64,000 nt of DNA from Methylobacterium sp. 17Sr1-1 (GCF_003173775.1 NZ_CP029552.1:5335001-5399000); one strand, 5' to 3'; shown: positions 9,123 to 17,374, counted from the stretch's first letter. Made by a program: numbers and translations. The notes: generated by a model not told the origin, from the sequence alone.

Positions 9123-10325
9123 TCAGGTTCCCGTTCTGGCGAGGGGTGCGTCCGCCGCTCGCGCGGCGACGGCGTCCCGGTAGATGTCGAGGAGGGCGCG
9201 GGTGGTGACGTCCTCGCGCCACTCGCGCTCGTAGACGGCGCGGGCCTCCCGCCCCATGGCGGCGGCCCCCGCGGGGTCGCCCGCGATGCGCGAGAGGGCG
9301 CGCGCGAGGTCGGCGGCGTCGCCCGGCTCGGCGAGGAGCCCCGTCGCGCCCTCGGCGATCAGGCCCGCCAGCGCCCCGATGCGAGAGGCGACGACCGGGG
9401 TGCCGGTCGCGAAGGCCTCCGCCACCACCATCGGCAGGCCCTCGTACCAGAGCGACGGCACGACGACCGCGGCGGCCCGCGCCATCGCGGCCTGGACCGC
9501 GTCCGGCGGAAGGGCGCCCCTCAGATCGAGACCCGGATGCCCGGCGAGCGCCCCCGCGAGCGGTCCCTCGCCGATCACCGTGACCCGCACGTTCGCCCGG
9601 GCGGCGGCCTCGGCGAGGACGTGAACGCCCTTCTCGGGGCTGAGCCGGCCGACGAAGAGCAGGCCCTGGCGCGGGCCCTCCGCGGGCGGTCCCGGATCGG
9701 GCAGCCCGTTCGGGCGGATGCGGATCTTCTCCTCCGGCAAGCCCGCCGCGGCGAAGCGCCCGCGGGCGAAGGGGGTGAGCGCCACGAACCGGTCGACGTC
9801 CCGCCGCCAGGTCCCGGCCCGGCGGTGGTGGTCGATCATCCGGGCGACCGCGAGCGTGCCGGTCCGCGAGCCGCGGTAGCAGGCGAACCGCACCGCCTGA
9901 TAAGGCGAGCCGGTGACGCAGAGCTCGCACGGCACGCCGTCGCGCATCAGGAAGGCGTTGGCGCAGATCAGGCGGTAATTGTGCAGAGTCTGCACCGTGG
10001 CGCAGCCGGCCGCCCGCGCCGCGGCGTGGATGCCCGGCGAGAGGAGCGGGAAGAAGTTGTGGACGTGGACCACGTCCGGCGCGAAGCGGCGCAGGGCCGC
10101 CATCACCCGGGCGATGCCCTCGGGCGCGTGCGTCGCGGCGATCGCCGCCCGCAGCCGGGCGGGACCGGAGGCGATCGCCTCGTTGTCGAGGAAGACCGCC
10201 TCGACCGCGCAGCCCGCCCGTTCGAGGGCCGCGAGATCGCGGGCCACCGCCGCATCCTCGCCGCCGCGGACCTGGTAGCGGTTATGGGCGAGGAGGACCC
10301 GCAGGGGCCTGTTGCCGGCGCTCAT
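9123..10325 (-). CDS. Family 4 glycosyltransferase
   Basis: 400 aa, GT-B fold. The N-terminal domain opens with LRVLLAHNRYQVRGGEDAAV (acceptor-side Rossmann domain). The C-terminal nucleotide-sugar domain has LFVGRLSPEKGVHVLAEA and VPSLWYEGLPMVVAEAFA, containing the E-x7-E motif of retaining GT4 enzymes. ATG at 10325 was chosen because the family alignment begins directly after it, although the frame is open 34 codons further. A CELCVTG segment near residue 145 is a feature of one GT4 subset. It is probably co-transcribed with the downstream WecG-type gene and builds the same glycan; donor and acceptor are unknown. Confidence 0.85.
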   Translation of the reverse strand: MSAGNRPLRVLLAHNRYQVRGGEDAAVARDLAALERAGCAVEAVFLDNEAIASGPARLRAAIAATHAPEGIARVMAALRRFAPDVVHVHNFFPLLSPGIHAAARAAGCATVQTLHNYRLICANAFLMRDGVPCELCVTGSPYQAVRFACYRGSRTGTLAVARMIDHHRRAGTWRRDVDRFVALTPFARGRFAAAGLPEEKIRIRPNGLPDPGPPAEGPRQGLLFVGRLSPEKGVHVLAEAAARANVRVTVIGEGPLAGALAGHPGLDLRGALPPDAVQAAMARAAAVVVPSLWYEGLPMVVAEAFATGTPVVASRIGALAGLIAEGATGLLAEPGDAADLARALSRIAGDPAGAAAMGREARAVYEREWREDVTTRALLDIYRDAVAARAADAPLARTGT

Positions 10326-10738
10326 CGCCGGCGCCCGCGCGGGCCGTGACGTCCGTGTCGTCCCGTCCTGATCTCCATCTCTCCCGACCCGCTCCTCCGC
10401 ACCGTCCGGGCACCCCGCCCTTCGCATCGGCGAAGAGATTCGGAGCGACGCACCCGGATGTTCGGGGAGATAACGCGTTATGCGGAAGATGTTCGATTGC
10501 GGGTGACTACCGATCGCGCAGGGTCAAGGCATTTCGACGCCAGTCATGACGGCGGTCCCGGAACGAGATGGAAAATTGTCCTGGAATTCACCAGAAATAG
10601 ATTAGTGAATGGGATTGCGCTGCGATCACAACGACCTACCCGCCCTCGCGCATGGCCGGGCGGGCTCCAGGCCCGGGAGGGACCGCCGGGACCATCCGGA
10701 CGGATGGGCCGCCGGGGTGTGACGCGATGTCCGGCCCC
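10326..10738. other. Intergenic region, lower GC, with a 12-bp palindrome
   Basis: 413 nt between the GT4 and oxidoreductase genes, both on the minus strand. GC falls visibly over 10480-10640. A perfect palindrome ATAACGCGTTAT sits at 10470-10481, about 145 nt upstream of the GT4 start, and could be an operator for the GT4-wecG unit. Short open frames here lack a ribosome binding site and family character, so none is called. Confidence 0.4.
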
Positions 10739-11719
10739 TCAGCGGCCGGCGAGGATGGCCTCGACCACCTCCTGCACCTCCAGCGCCTCCGCCAGGGTAG
10801 CGAGGGCGTGGGGCTCGCCGCGGGTCATCCGCACCACGCCCTCGAGCTGGCGTCGCAGGGCGATCGGGCGGGCGCGCTCGTTCGGGATCGCGTCGGGGGC
10901 GGGCGCGAAGCCGCCGTCCGGTCCCTGGCGCTCGGCGACCGCCCAGTCGCGCAGGCGGATTGTGCCGGCCTCGCCCTCCAGCGTCCAGGTGTTGTGGTCG
11001 TCGAGCGCCGTCTCGCCGACCCGGCCGCGCAAAACCACCGGCACGGCACCGGCCCGGAACGTGGCATCGACCGCCCGCTCCGACCGGCCGGCTTCCGGGA
11101 ACCGGGCCTGCGCCCGCAGCCCGTCCAGGGGCCCGAGCAGGCGGCGGCTGAGGAACAGGAAGTGCGAGACCACCTCGCGGGTGAAGCCGCCCTCCTGCGG
11201 CGCGTCGAGCCAGCCCGCGGCGTCGGCCTGCCATCCCCGCGGCCAGCGCGCGAAGGCGACCTCGATCGTGAGGCGCCGCGGCGTGCCGACCGCGCCCTCG
11301 GCGATCCACTGCGCCAGGGTGGCGACCCCGAGGGAGGAGGCGAACGGGAAGTTCACCGCCCCGCGGGGGCCGGCCGCCGCCACGAAGGCGCGCGCCTCGG
11401 CGAGGTCGACGGCCAGCGGCTTCTCGCAGAACACGCTCCGGCCCTGGGCCAGCGCCGCCCGGGCGTGGCCGAGATGCGAGGCGGGCGGGGAGGCGATGTA
11501 GACGCAGGCGCTCGCCGCTACGACCGCGGCGGCGTCCGGCACCACGGGCAGGGAGGGAAAGCGCGCGGCGATGCGCGCCCGCGCCGCCGGGTCCGGATCC
11601 CACAGGGCCGCGACGCGGACCGGGGCCGGGTCCTGCCCCGCTATGGCGTCGAGCATGCGCTCGCCCATGATGCCGGCGCCGATGATGCCGAGGGCGAGGG
11701 GTTGGTCGGGCTGAGGCAT
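10739..11719 (-). CDS. Gfo/Idh/MocA family NAD(P)-dependent oxidoreductase
   Basis: 326 aa. The N-terminal Rossmann fold starts with LALGIIGAGIMGERML (GxGxxG) and continues with an aspartate-ended second strand (ALWDPDP). The family signature EKPLAVDLAEA gives the catalytic-lysine motif EKP near residue 98. The C-terminal alpha/beta domain has EGGFTREVVSHFLFL, where the conserved histidine acts with the lysine in many members. These enzymes oxidise or reduce sugar carbons, and beside a polysaccharide cluster a nucleotide-sugar or inositol substrate is plausible but unproven. Transcribed away from the following small gene; a 413-nt gap separates it from the GT4 gene. Confidence 0.85.
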   Translation of the reverse strand: MPQPDQPLALGIIGAGIMGERMLDAIAGQDPAPVRVAALWDPDPAARARIAARFPSLPVVPDAAAVVAASACVYIASPPASHLGHARAALAQGRSVFCEKPLAVDLAEARAFVAAAGPRGAVNFPFASSLGVATLAQWIAEGAVGTPRRLTIEVAFARWPRGWQADAAGWLDAPQEGGFTREVVSHFLFLSRRLLGPLDGLRAQARFPEAGRSERAVDATFRAGAVPVVLRGRVGETALDDHNTWTLEGEAGTIRLRDWAVAERQGPDGGFAPAPDAIPNERARPIALRRQLEGVVRMTRGEPHALATLAEALEVQEVVEAILAGR

Positions 11720-11942
11720 CGGGGATCCCTGGAGAACGGAAGGCGCCCGTCATAAGGCCGAACAGGCGCCGGGGGAACGCAGGTCGATCGCGACGGGTGG
11801 GGAGCGGTCACGGCGCGGACAACCTCCCGGATCTTGCCGGGATCGATCGCCTTGCGTTGACCACGCGCCCCTGTCGGCATGCCGCTCGCACCCTCCTCCC
11901 GTACGCGGGGAAGAGTGTCCCGCTCCGGGAGAGATCGTTCAC

Positions 11943-12206
11943 ATGTGGCACAGTGCCGTCGGTTTCCTCGCCGTCGCGATCGCGGTCGCGCTGATCGTCC
12001 GCCATTTCGGCGCGCCGCGCGCCGTGATCTACGGCTTCGTCGTCACCGGGCTCGGCGCGTCCGCGGCGACGGTGCTGCTCGCCGACATCAACACCGTCGA
12101 CCCGGGCTCGAGCCGCGCGCCGGCCTTCACCGCGCAGACGCCCCCGGTGCCGGGCCGCGACGCGCGCGACCTGCGCCGCGCCGACGAGTCGCGCGGCTGG
12201 CGCTGA
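11943..12206 (+). CDS. Small membrane protein, unknown
   Basis: 87 aa. Two hydrophobic stretches (about residues 4-19 and 29-47) are followed by a polar, proline- and arginine-rich tail ending RRADESRGWR. A GGGAGAG ribosome binding site sits 9 nt before the ATG. I do not recognise the family. It stands alone between the divergent oxidoreductase gene and a palindromic repeat that may end its transcript. Coding is supported by the RBS, GC-rich third positions and the two-helix profile, not by homology I can name. Confidence 0.6.
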   Translation: MWHSAVGFLAVAIAVALIVRHFGAPRAVIYGFVVTGLGASAATVLLADINTVDPGSSRAPAFTAQTPPVPGRDARDLRRADESRGWR

Positions 12207-12243
12207 GAACCTGCTTCGTTGGCTCTACCAGAGCCAGTACCCT

Positions 12244-12286
12244 CCGGGTCGTTCGGGGCCGCGCAGCGGAGCCCGGAATGACCCGG
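12244..12286. repeat. Palindromic repeat, CCGGAATGACCCGG family
   Basis: Imperfect hairpin whose right arm reads GGAGCCCGGAATGACCCGG; the left arm is its near-complement. Related copies lie at 15332-15380, 46872-47020 and 53873-53914. It sits between convergent genes and may serve as a terminator-like structure. Confidence 0.75.
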
Positions 12287-12319
12287 TAGGTATGGACGCC
12301 GATCAAACGGCGCTCAGAT

Positions 12320-12763
12320 TCAGTTCAGCGCGATCAGCGCGACTCCGGCGATCATCAGCCCGCAGCCGAGGATGCGCCCGGACCCGGCCGGGTGCTGGGC
12401 GAAGCCGACCCAGCCGAAATGGTCGAGCAGCACCGAGGTGACGAGGCCGGCGGTGACCGTGAAGCCCGCGAAGGTGGCGGCCCCGAGCCGCCCGGCGAAG
12501 ACCGTCATCGCCAGCACGTAGGCGCCGCCCATCGCGCCGCCGAGCCAGGCCCACCACGGGGCCTGGGCGAGCCGTCCCGCCCCGGGCCAGCCGAGCCCGA
12601 CGAACGGCGCGGCGGCGAGATAGACCACCGCATTGGCGACCGAGACCGTGAGGGCGACCAGCACCGGCTGGCCGAGCGCCTTGTTGAGCGTCGCGTTCGC
12701 CCCCGCCTGGACGGTGTTGAGGGCGCCGGCGAGGATGGCGATCAGGGCGATGAGGGCTGGCAT
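12320..12763 (-). CDS. DMT-superfamily transporter, DUF606/YdcZ type
   Basis: 147 aa with five hydrophobic helices and almost no polar loops, the half-size form of drug/metabolite transporters. The opening IALIAILAGALNTVQAGANATLNK and the closing ILGCGLMIAGVALIAL match the DUF606 (YdcZ) pattern, in which a conserved N-terminal helix carries G-x-x-N-A-x-L-N. Such small proteins work as homo- or heterodimers, and no partner gene is adjacent. The substrate is unknown. ATG at 12763 is preceded by a weak AGCCCC-type leader, so the start is likely but not certain. Confidence 0.8.
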   Translation of the reverse strand: MPALIALIAILAGALNTVQAGANATLNKALGQPVLVALTVSVANAVVYLAAAPFVGLGWPGAGRLAQAPWWAWLGGAMGGAYVLAMTVFAGRLGAATFAGFTVTAGLVTSVLLDHFGWVGFAQHPAGSGRILGCGLMIAGVALIALN

Positions 12764-12812
12764 GGTTGACGGGGCTCCGTGGGAACCTCGTCAACACATC
12801 CGGGCTGCGCCA

Positions 12813-12866
12813 AGTCTCACACTGGGCGATCCTCTCACACTGGGCGATTCTCACGTCGGGCGATCC
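12813..12866. repeat. Short tandem repeat, about 17 bp x 3
   Basis: Three successive units based on CTCACACTGGGCGATCC; the third is diverged (TCACGTCGGGCGATCC). They lie between the cyclase stop and the transporter start. No function is evident. Confidence 0.7.
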
Positions 12867-12869
12867 CCG

Positions 12870-14744
12870 TCACCGCTCCGGCAGGCCGGCGCGCCGCAGG
12901 CCGTCGTAGATCCCCTCGCGCTGGGCGAGGAAGGTCGGGTCGGTGGAGGTCAGGCTGCGGTAGCGGGCGATGGTGTAGCCGGGCCGGAGCTCCAGGAACC
13001 GGGCGAGCGCCGCCCGCGCCTCCGCGTCCCGGCCGAGCCGCGCGAAGGCGCAGGCGAGGTAGAGGTGCGGGAAGTCGAAGAGCGGGTTCACCGCCGCGGC
13101 GCGCCGCAAGGCTGCGATCGCCGCCTCGTCCCGGCCGAGATGGAGCTTCGCCAGCCCGTCCCGCGCCAGCCAGGCGCCGAGCAGCGGATCCTTCGGGCTG
13201 AGGCGGATCGCGGCCGCGATGTCGGCCTCCGTTTCCTCCGCCCGGCCGAGGAAGATGTGGATCAGGCCCCGGTAGGCGTGCGCCCGGGCGAAGCTCGGGT
13301 TGAGGGCGAGCACCCGGTCGAAGGCGGCGAGCGCCTCGTCGTAGCGGGCCCGGGCGCGCAGGGTCTCGCCGCGCAGGTAATGCGCGAAGGGATGGGTCGG
13401 ATCGCCCTGGAGCACGGAGGTGACGGCCTGCTCGGCGGTGTCGAGGTCGGCTTGCCGCTCGCTCGTCCAACCGTTCAGCACCCCGTCGACCAGCACCTCG
13501 GCGAGGCCGAGCCGCGCGTGGACGTTGCCCGGGTCGTGGGCGAGCGCGCGCTCGAACAGCGGCTGGGCGCCGGCGTGGTTCTCCCGGGCGAAGGGCCGGT
13601 TGAGCAGGGCCTGGCCGCGCATGACGAGGTCGACCGCGTCCGCCGGGTGGCCGGCGCGCGCTTGCGTCTCGGCCTCCAGCAGGCGGATGCCGAGCGCCCG
13701 CCCGACCTGCGCGACGAGGGTGTCCTGCGCGGCGGCGAGGTCGGCGCGGGCCCCGTCGTAGCGGTCGGCCCACAGGGTGGCGCCGGTCTCGACGTCGGTG
13801 AGCTGCACGGCGAAGCGGACCTGCTCGGCGCTCTGGCGCAGGCTGCCCTGCACCACGTAGCGCACGCCGAGCTCCCGGCCGACGGCACGCGGCTCGACCG
13901 GGCGCCCCCGGTAGGACTGGGCCGTGCCGTGGGCGATGACGAAGGTGCCGGGCGCGCGGGCGAGGTCGGCGGAGAGGTCCTCGGCGAGCTGCTCGGCGAG
14001 GTAGTCCTGCTCCGCGTCGCCGCTCTGGTTGGCGAGCGGCAGGACGACGAGCGACAGCCGCGGCCGCGCCGGCTGCGCGTCCTCCACGCGCTCGACGGCC
14101 GAATGCGGCCAGGCGAGGGCGAGGCCTGCGAGAACCATGGCGGTGACGGCGCCGAGCGCTCCCCGAACGGCCCGGGCCATCCGGGGCGCGCGCGCCTCCG
14201 GCGACGGCACGGCGTAGACCCGGACCGGCCGGGCGATGTTCTTGAGCCGCTGCATGCCGAGATCGACGAAGCGCAGGCCGGGCATGTCGCGCACCTGCCG
14301 GTAGGCGGCGTCCGACAGCCGCAGCGCGCCGGGCTCGGCCGCCGCCTGGAGCCGCGCCGCGATGTTGACGCCGTCGCCGAACAGGTCGCCCTCGTGCACC
14401 ATCACGTCGCCGAGATGGATGCCGATGCGCAGGCGGAACCGCCCGGCATCGCCCTCGGCCTCGGCCAGCGTCCGCTGGATCGCCGCCGCGCAGGCGACCG
14501 CATCCGTCACGGAGGCGAATTCGGCGAGCACGCTGTCCCCGGCAGTGTTGGCGATCCGGCCGCTTCGGGCCGAGATCAGGCGGTCGACGATCCGCCGGGT
14601 GGCCTGGAGCGCCCGCATGGCACCGGCCTCATCGGCATGCATCGCCTTGGAATAGCCGGCGATGTCGGCCGCGAAGATCGCGGCGGACCGGCGTTCCGGA
14701 ACCGGCCACTCCATCGCGGCGGACCGTTGTGTGCGCTCGTTCAT
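12870..14744 (-). CDS. Class III adenylate/guanylate cyclase with TolB-like and TPR domains
   Basis: 624 aa. The N-terminal cyclase homology domain (about 18-180) has both metal-binding aspartates (AADIAGYS, D27; TAGDSVLAEF, D70) and the FGDGVNIAARL motif with the transition-state Asn and Arg. The usual purine-selecting Lys four residues before D70 is Asn here (ANTAGD), as I recall from other rhizobial cyclases. One membrane helix follows at about 190-207, then a TolB/FlgO-like domain (LVVLPLANQSGDAEQDYLAEQL) and TPR repeats (about 390-600). The layout suggests a membrane-anchored sensor converting protein-protein input into a cyclic nucleotide signal. ATG 14744 was chosen by family alignment. 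It is monocistronic. Confidence 0.88.
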   Translation of the reverse strand: MNERTQRSAAMEWPVPERRSAAIFAADIAGYSKAMHADEAGAMRALQATRRIVDRLISARSGRIANTAGDSVLAEFASVTDAVACAAAIQRTLAEAEGDAGRFRLRIGIHLGDVMVHEGDLFGDGVNIAARLQAAAEPGALRLSDAAYRQVRDMPGLRFVDLGMQRLKNIARPVRVYAVPSPEARAPRMARAVRGALGAVTAMVLAGLALAWPHSAVERVEDAQPARPRLSLVVLPLANQSGDAEQDYLAEQLAEDLSADLARAPGTFVIAHGTAQSYRGRPVEPRAVGRELGVRYVVQGSLRQSAEQVRFAVQLTDVETGATLWADRYDGARADLAAAQDTLVAQVGRALGIRLLEAETQARAGHPADAVDLVMRGQALLNRPFARENHAGAQPLFERALAHDPGNVHARLGLAEVLVDGVLNGWTSERQADLDTAEQAVTSVLQGDPTHPFAHYLRGETLRARARYDEALAAFDRVLALNPSFARAHAYRGLIHIFLGRAEETEADIAAAIRLSPKDPLLGAWLARDGLAKLHLGRDEAAIAALRRAAAVNPLFDFPHLYLACAFARLGRDAEARAALARFLELRPGYTIARYRSLTSTDPTFLAQREGIYDGLRRAGLPER

Positions 14745-14881
14745 GACGATCCGTCCGCGCCGGGCGTGCCGGGCGACCGCTCCGCTCGGCCGGACGATAT
14801 CCGGGACGACGACAGGCAAGACGACTCGCCTCGCGAGAAAATATCAATCATTCCGACGATCATCGAAAACGACCTCCATCT

Positions 14882-14941
14882 TCTTCCCCGAATCGGACTT
14901 CCCCGAATCGGTCTTGCGCGAATCGATCTTGCCCGAACATC
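14882..14941. repeat. 15-bp minisatellite, four units
   Basis: Four adjoining 15-bp units of the form TCTTCCCCGAATCGG, with the third and fourth diverged. The period is a multiple of three, so any frame through it repeats a pentapeptide (FPES-like on plus, KxDSG-like on minus). It lies about 140-200 nt upstream of the cyclase start. Confidence 0.8.
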
Positions 14942-15331
14942 CCGGTGATTCCGGGCTCCGGGCCGTCTCGGACAGCATCGGCGATGCGGTTTTGATCGGC
15001 CTCTGCATCGATCCCGGACCTGTTTCAGGTCTCGTGCGAGGCATCAGCTTGACTGTGCCGGTATCATGGCCGGAATTCGGGAATATTGCGTCCCGGTAAC
15101 ATTGCGCGGGCTGGCGCGATGGAGAGGCGGATCTCCGCGTCGCGCGCCGGAGCCTCGACGGGCGGGGGTGGACGGTGCCCGGATGTCCGTCCCGCGCAGA
15201 AAATGCGCGTCCGGTTTCGAGTTGCCGGCCAGTCTTTGCGGGCAACCGGCCGAACGCTTCCCGATATCCTGCTTGCCTCAAGAGCCTGTCTGCTTGGCTG
15301 CGCATGTCGACCCGGGACTAGGTCGGCATCT

Positions 15332-15380
15332 CTCCGTGTCATCCCGGGGCCGCGACAGCGGAACCCGGGATGACACGGAG
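15332..15380. repeat. 17-bp perfect inverted repeat (GTGTCATCCCGGG family)
   Basis: Arms at 15332-15348 and 15364-15380 (CTCCGTGTCATCCCGGG and its complement) enclose a 15-nt loop. It belongs to the same dispersed family as 12244, 46872 and 53873 and lies in the leader region of the hydrolase gene. Confidence 0.8.
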
Positions 15381-15456
15381 GGTTGCAAGTCGCTCCTCCA
15401 ACTCGAACAAGCTCTGGGAAGGCGACAGGGCCGCCCACGATCAGGAGCCGCGCACG

Positions 15457-16341
15457 ATGCGAGCCGATCCCTTCCTCACCGGTTTCACCCTCCACGACAT
15501 CGACGCCGCGGGCCTGCGCATCCGGGCCTCGGTCGGCGGCAAGGGGCCGCCGGTCCTGCTCCTCCACGGCCACCCGCAGACCCATGCGACCTGGCACGCG
15601 GTCGCGCCGTGCCTCGCCGCGCGCTTTCGCGTCGTGGCGATGGACCTGCGCGGCTACGGCGATTCGGACAAGCCGCCCGGGGGCGCGGATCACGGGGCCT
15701 ACGCCAAGCGCGCCATGGCGGCGGATGCGGTGGCGGTGATGCGGGCGCTCGGGCACGAGCGCTTCGCGGTGGTCGGCCACGACCGGGGCGGGCGCGTCGC
15801 CCATCGGCTCGCCCTCGACCACCGCCAAGCCGTCTCGCACCTCGCGGTGTTCGACATCGCGCCCACCGCCACGATGTATGCGCGGACCGACAAGGCCTTC
15901 GCGACCGCGTATTTCTGGTGGTTCTTCCTGATCCAGCCGGCGCCGCTGCCGGAGCGGCTGATCGGCGCCGACCCGGAATACTTCCTGCGCACCCATCTCG
16001 AGGGCCAGTCGAAGACCCCGGGCTGCCCGCGCCCGGACCTCGTCGCCGAGTACCTCCGGGTCTATCGCGATCCGGCGACCCGTCACGCGATCTGCGAGGA
16101 TTACCGCGCCGCCGCGACGATCGACCTCGCCCACGACGCCGCCGATGCCGAGGCGCGGGTGGAGGCGCCGCTTCTCGCCCTGTGGGGCGCGAAGGGAACC
16201 GTGGGGCGGACCTACGACGTGCTGGAGACCTGGCGCGAGAAGGCGCGCGACGTGCGCGGCCGCGCGCTCGATTGCGGCCACACCCTGCAGGAGGAGCGCC
16301 CGGAGGAGGTGAGCGCGGCGCTCCTCGCCTTCCTCGGCTGA
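15457..16341 (+). CDS. Alpha/beta hydrolase, haloacetate-dehalogenase-like
   Basis: 294 aa. The fold shows LLLHGHPQTHATW (oxyanion region), nucleophile elbow VGHDRGGR with Asp109 in place of Ser, a second acid Asp133 (VFDIAPT) and the catalytic His near 275 (CGHTLQEERP). The Asp nucleophile and carboxylate-binding Arg110/Arg113 match fluoroacetate dehalogenases (D110, R111, R114 in the Rhodopseudomonas enzyme, from memory). The halide-pocket segment reads AYFWWFFLIQP: Trp154 replaces the His155 expected there, while the following Trp is kept. The dehalogenase fold and carboxylate binding are therefore likely, but true C-F cleavage is doubtful. ATG 15457 has an AGGAG site 9 nt upstream; the frame is open 29 codons further. 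Confidence 0.8.
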   Translation: MRADPFLTGFTLHDIDAAGLRIRASVGGKGPPVLLLHGHPQTHATWHAVAPCLAARFRVVAMDLRGYGDSDKPPGGADHGAYAKRAMAADAVAVMRALGHERFAVVGHDRGGRVAHRLALDHRQAVSHLAVFDIAPTATMYARTDKAFATAYFWWFFLIQPAPLPERLIGADPEYFLRTHLEGQSKTPGCPRPDLVAEYLRVYRDPATRHAICEDYRAAATIDLAHDAADAEARVEAPLLALWGAKGTVGRTYDVLETWREKARDVRGRALDCGHTLQEERPEEVSAALLAFLG

Positions 16342-16345
16342 GGGC

Positions 16346-16909
16346 TCAGGCCTTCGGCTCGCCGTCCTCGGGCGGCGGGGCGTCGGGGGAGGGCGCCTCG
16401 GGATCGGCCGGGGGCGCCGGCGGGACGTGATCCTTGCGCCACTGGGCGAACAGGCTCTGGAGCACCGCGACGGTGTCGCGCACCGCCTTGGCCTCGTCGT
16501 CGACCGAGACGCCCTCGGAGACGGAGTTGCGCGTGGTCAGCACGGCGCGCTCCTCGATCTCGGTCAGGCGCTCGAGGAAATCGGGGCGCGCCGCCAGGAG
16601 GTCGAGGGCGTCGCCCATGGCCGTGGCGAGCGTGGTGGCGAGCAGCCCCGCGGTCGCGACGTCGCCGACCGAGGCCTCGTAGGGCTCCGGCACCTCGTCG
16701 TCCTCGTCCTCCTCGGCGGCGGCCTGCAGGCCCTCGACCAGGGCCTCGACCAGCTCGACCGCGGTGTCCTCCGGCACGGCGAGCCGCAGCGCGACCTCGA
16801 TGTCCTCGCCGCTGAAGCCGGCGGTGCCGAGGGTCACCTGCAGGATGCCCGGCCGGCGCAGGCTGAGCGCCATCAGGGTGTTGGCGTAGATGGTGGGCGC
16901 GTCCGGCAT
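16346..16909 (-). CDS. Conserved hypothetical protein with acidic and proline-rich segments
   Basis: 187 aa, soluble. An N-terminal beta-rich part (ANTLMALSLRRPGILQVTLG) is followed by an acidic stretch (EEDEDDEVPEP), a helical middle (GDALDLLAARPDFLERLTEIEE) and a proline-rich tail ending PPPEDGEPKA. I do not recognise the family. ATG 16909 has a GAGGTCGAGGTC leader close by. The frame stays open another 40 codons into the dispersed repeat at 16974, which argues against the longer form. It is convergent with the dehalogenase-like gene, with a 4-nt gap between stops, so the two transcripts may interfere. Confidence 0.65.
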   Translation of the reverse strand: MPDAPTIYANTLMALSLRRPGILQVTLGTAGFSGEDIEVALRLAVPEDTAVELVEALVEGLQAAAEEDEDDEVPEPYEASVGDVATAGLLATTLATAMGDALDLLAARPDFLERLTEIEERAVLTTRNSVSEGVSVDDEAKAVRDTVAVLQSLFAQWRKDHVPPAPPADPEAPSPDAPPPEDGEPKA

Positions 16910-16973
16910 GACCTCGACCTCTTCCGGGCAGGCGCGGGGATCCCGCTGCCTGCCCGGGCTATATCGTGCCCAA

Positions 16974-17074
16974 GAGCATTTTCCGACGAAGTGGATGCCG
17001 GTTCGTCGAAGAAAATGCGGCAAAACCAAAGATCTGGAGCACCATCCGGTCGCAACGCGACCGGATGGTGCTCC
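16974..17074. repeat. Dispersed Rhizobiales-type composite repeat, copy A
   Basis: Begins GAGCATTTTCCGACGAAG, continues to the complementary CTTCGTCGA..AAAATGC part (CGGTTCGTCGAAGAAAATGC), then GGCAAAACCAAAGATCT, and ends in a perfect 18-bp hairpin (arms 17036-17053 and 17057-17074, GGAGCACCATCCGGTCGC). Copies B and C are at 53158-53258 and 59023-59070. Here it fills the gap between the hypothetical gene and minE. Confidence 0.85.
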
Positions 17075-17104
17075 GGCGCTCGCTGCGACCGCGGGAGGAT
17101 GCGG

Positions 17105-17374
17105 TCACGCGCTGGCGAGCCGGGCGACCTTGTTGTCCGGGAGCTCGATGTCGACGCCGAGGGTCGAGACGGCATCGCCCCGCTCCATCGTCACCTTCAC
17201 CTTCTCCTTGTCGATGGCGACGTGCTTGGCGATCACCGCCAGGATCTCCTCGCGCAACACCGCCACCAGGTCCGAGCGGCCGAAGGCGGTGCGCTCGTGC
17301 GCGAGAAGGATCTGGAGCCGCTCGCGCGCCACCGGCGCGGTGCCGCGCCGCGACAGGAAGCTCAGCAGGTTCAT
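17105..17374 (-). CDS. minE: Cell division topological specificity factor MinE
   Basis: 89 aa, the usual MinE length. The N-terminal membrane-targeting/anti-MinCD helix (MNLLSFLSRRG, then APVARERLQILLAHERT) and the C-terminal dimerisation part (ILAVIAKHVAIDKEKVKVTMER) are both present. MinE displaces MinD from the membrane and stimulates its ATPase, which creates the pole-to-pole oscillation that confines FtsZ inhibition to the poles. ATG at 17374 overlaps the minD stop by 4 nt, as in other min operons, and this is the last gene of minCDE. The dispersed repeat with its strong hairpin lies directly downstream and may end the transcript. Confidence 0.97.
   Translation of the reverse strand: MNLLSFLSRRGTAPVARERLQILLAHERTAFGRSDLVAVLREEILAVIAKHVAIDKEKVKVTMERGDAVSTLGVDIELPDNKVARLASA

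Larger units (their letters stand above)
14745..15456. other. Long intergenic region between divergent cyclase and hydrolase genes
   Basis: 712 nt. It contains an A+T-rich patch at 14839-14872 just upstream of the cyclase, the 15-bp minisatellite at 14882-14941, and the hairpin repeat at 15332-15380. A minus-strand open frame (14844-15305) runs through the minisatellite but has arginine/serine-rich shadow-like composition, and I do not call it. Promoters for both flanking genes must lie here; no clear -35/-10 pair was found. Confidence 0.5.

Noticed and set aside
10346..10549. Plus-strand short frame before the GT4 gene
   Set aside because: No RBS, no hydrophobic or domain pattern; it spans a probable promoter region.
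12813..12866. Possible CRISPR-like array
   Set aside because: Three units adjoin without spacers, so this is a simple tandem repeat.
14844..15305. Minus-strand frame of 153 codons upstream of the cyclase
   Set aside because: Runs through a minisatellite, has shadow-like Arg/Ser composition and no family or RBS.
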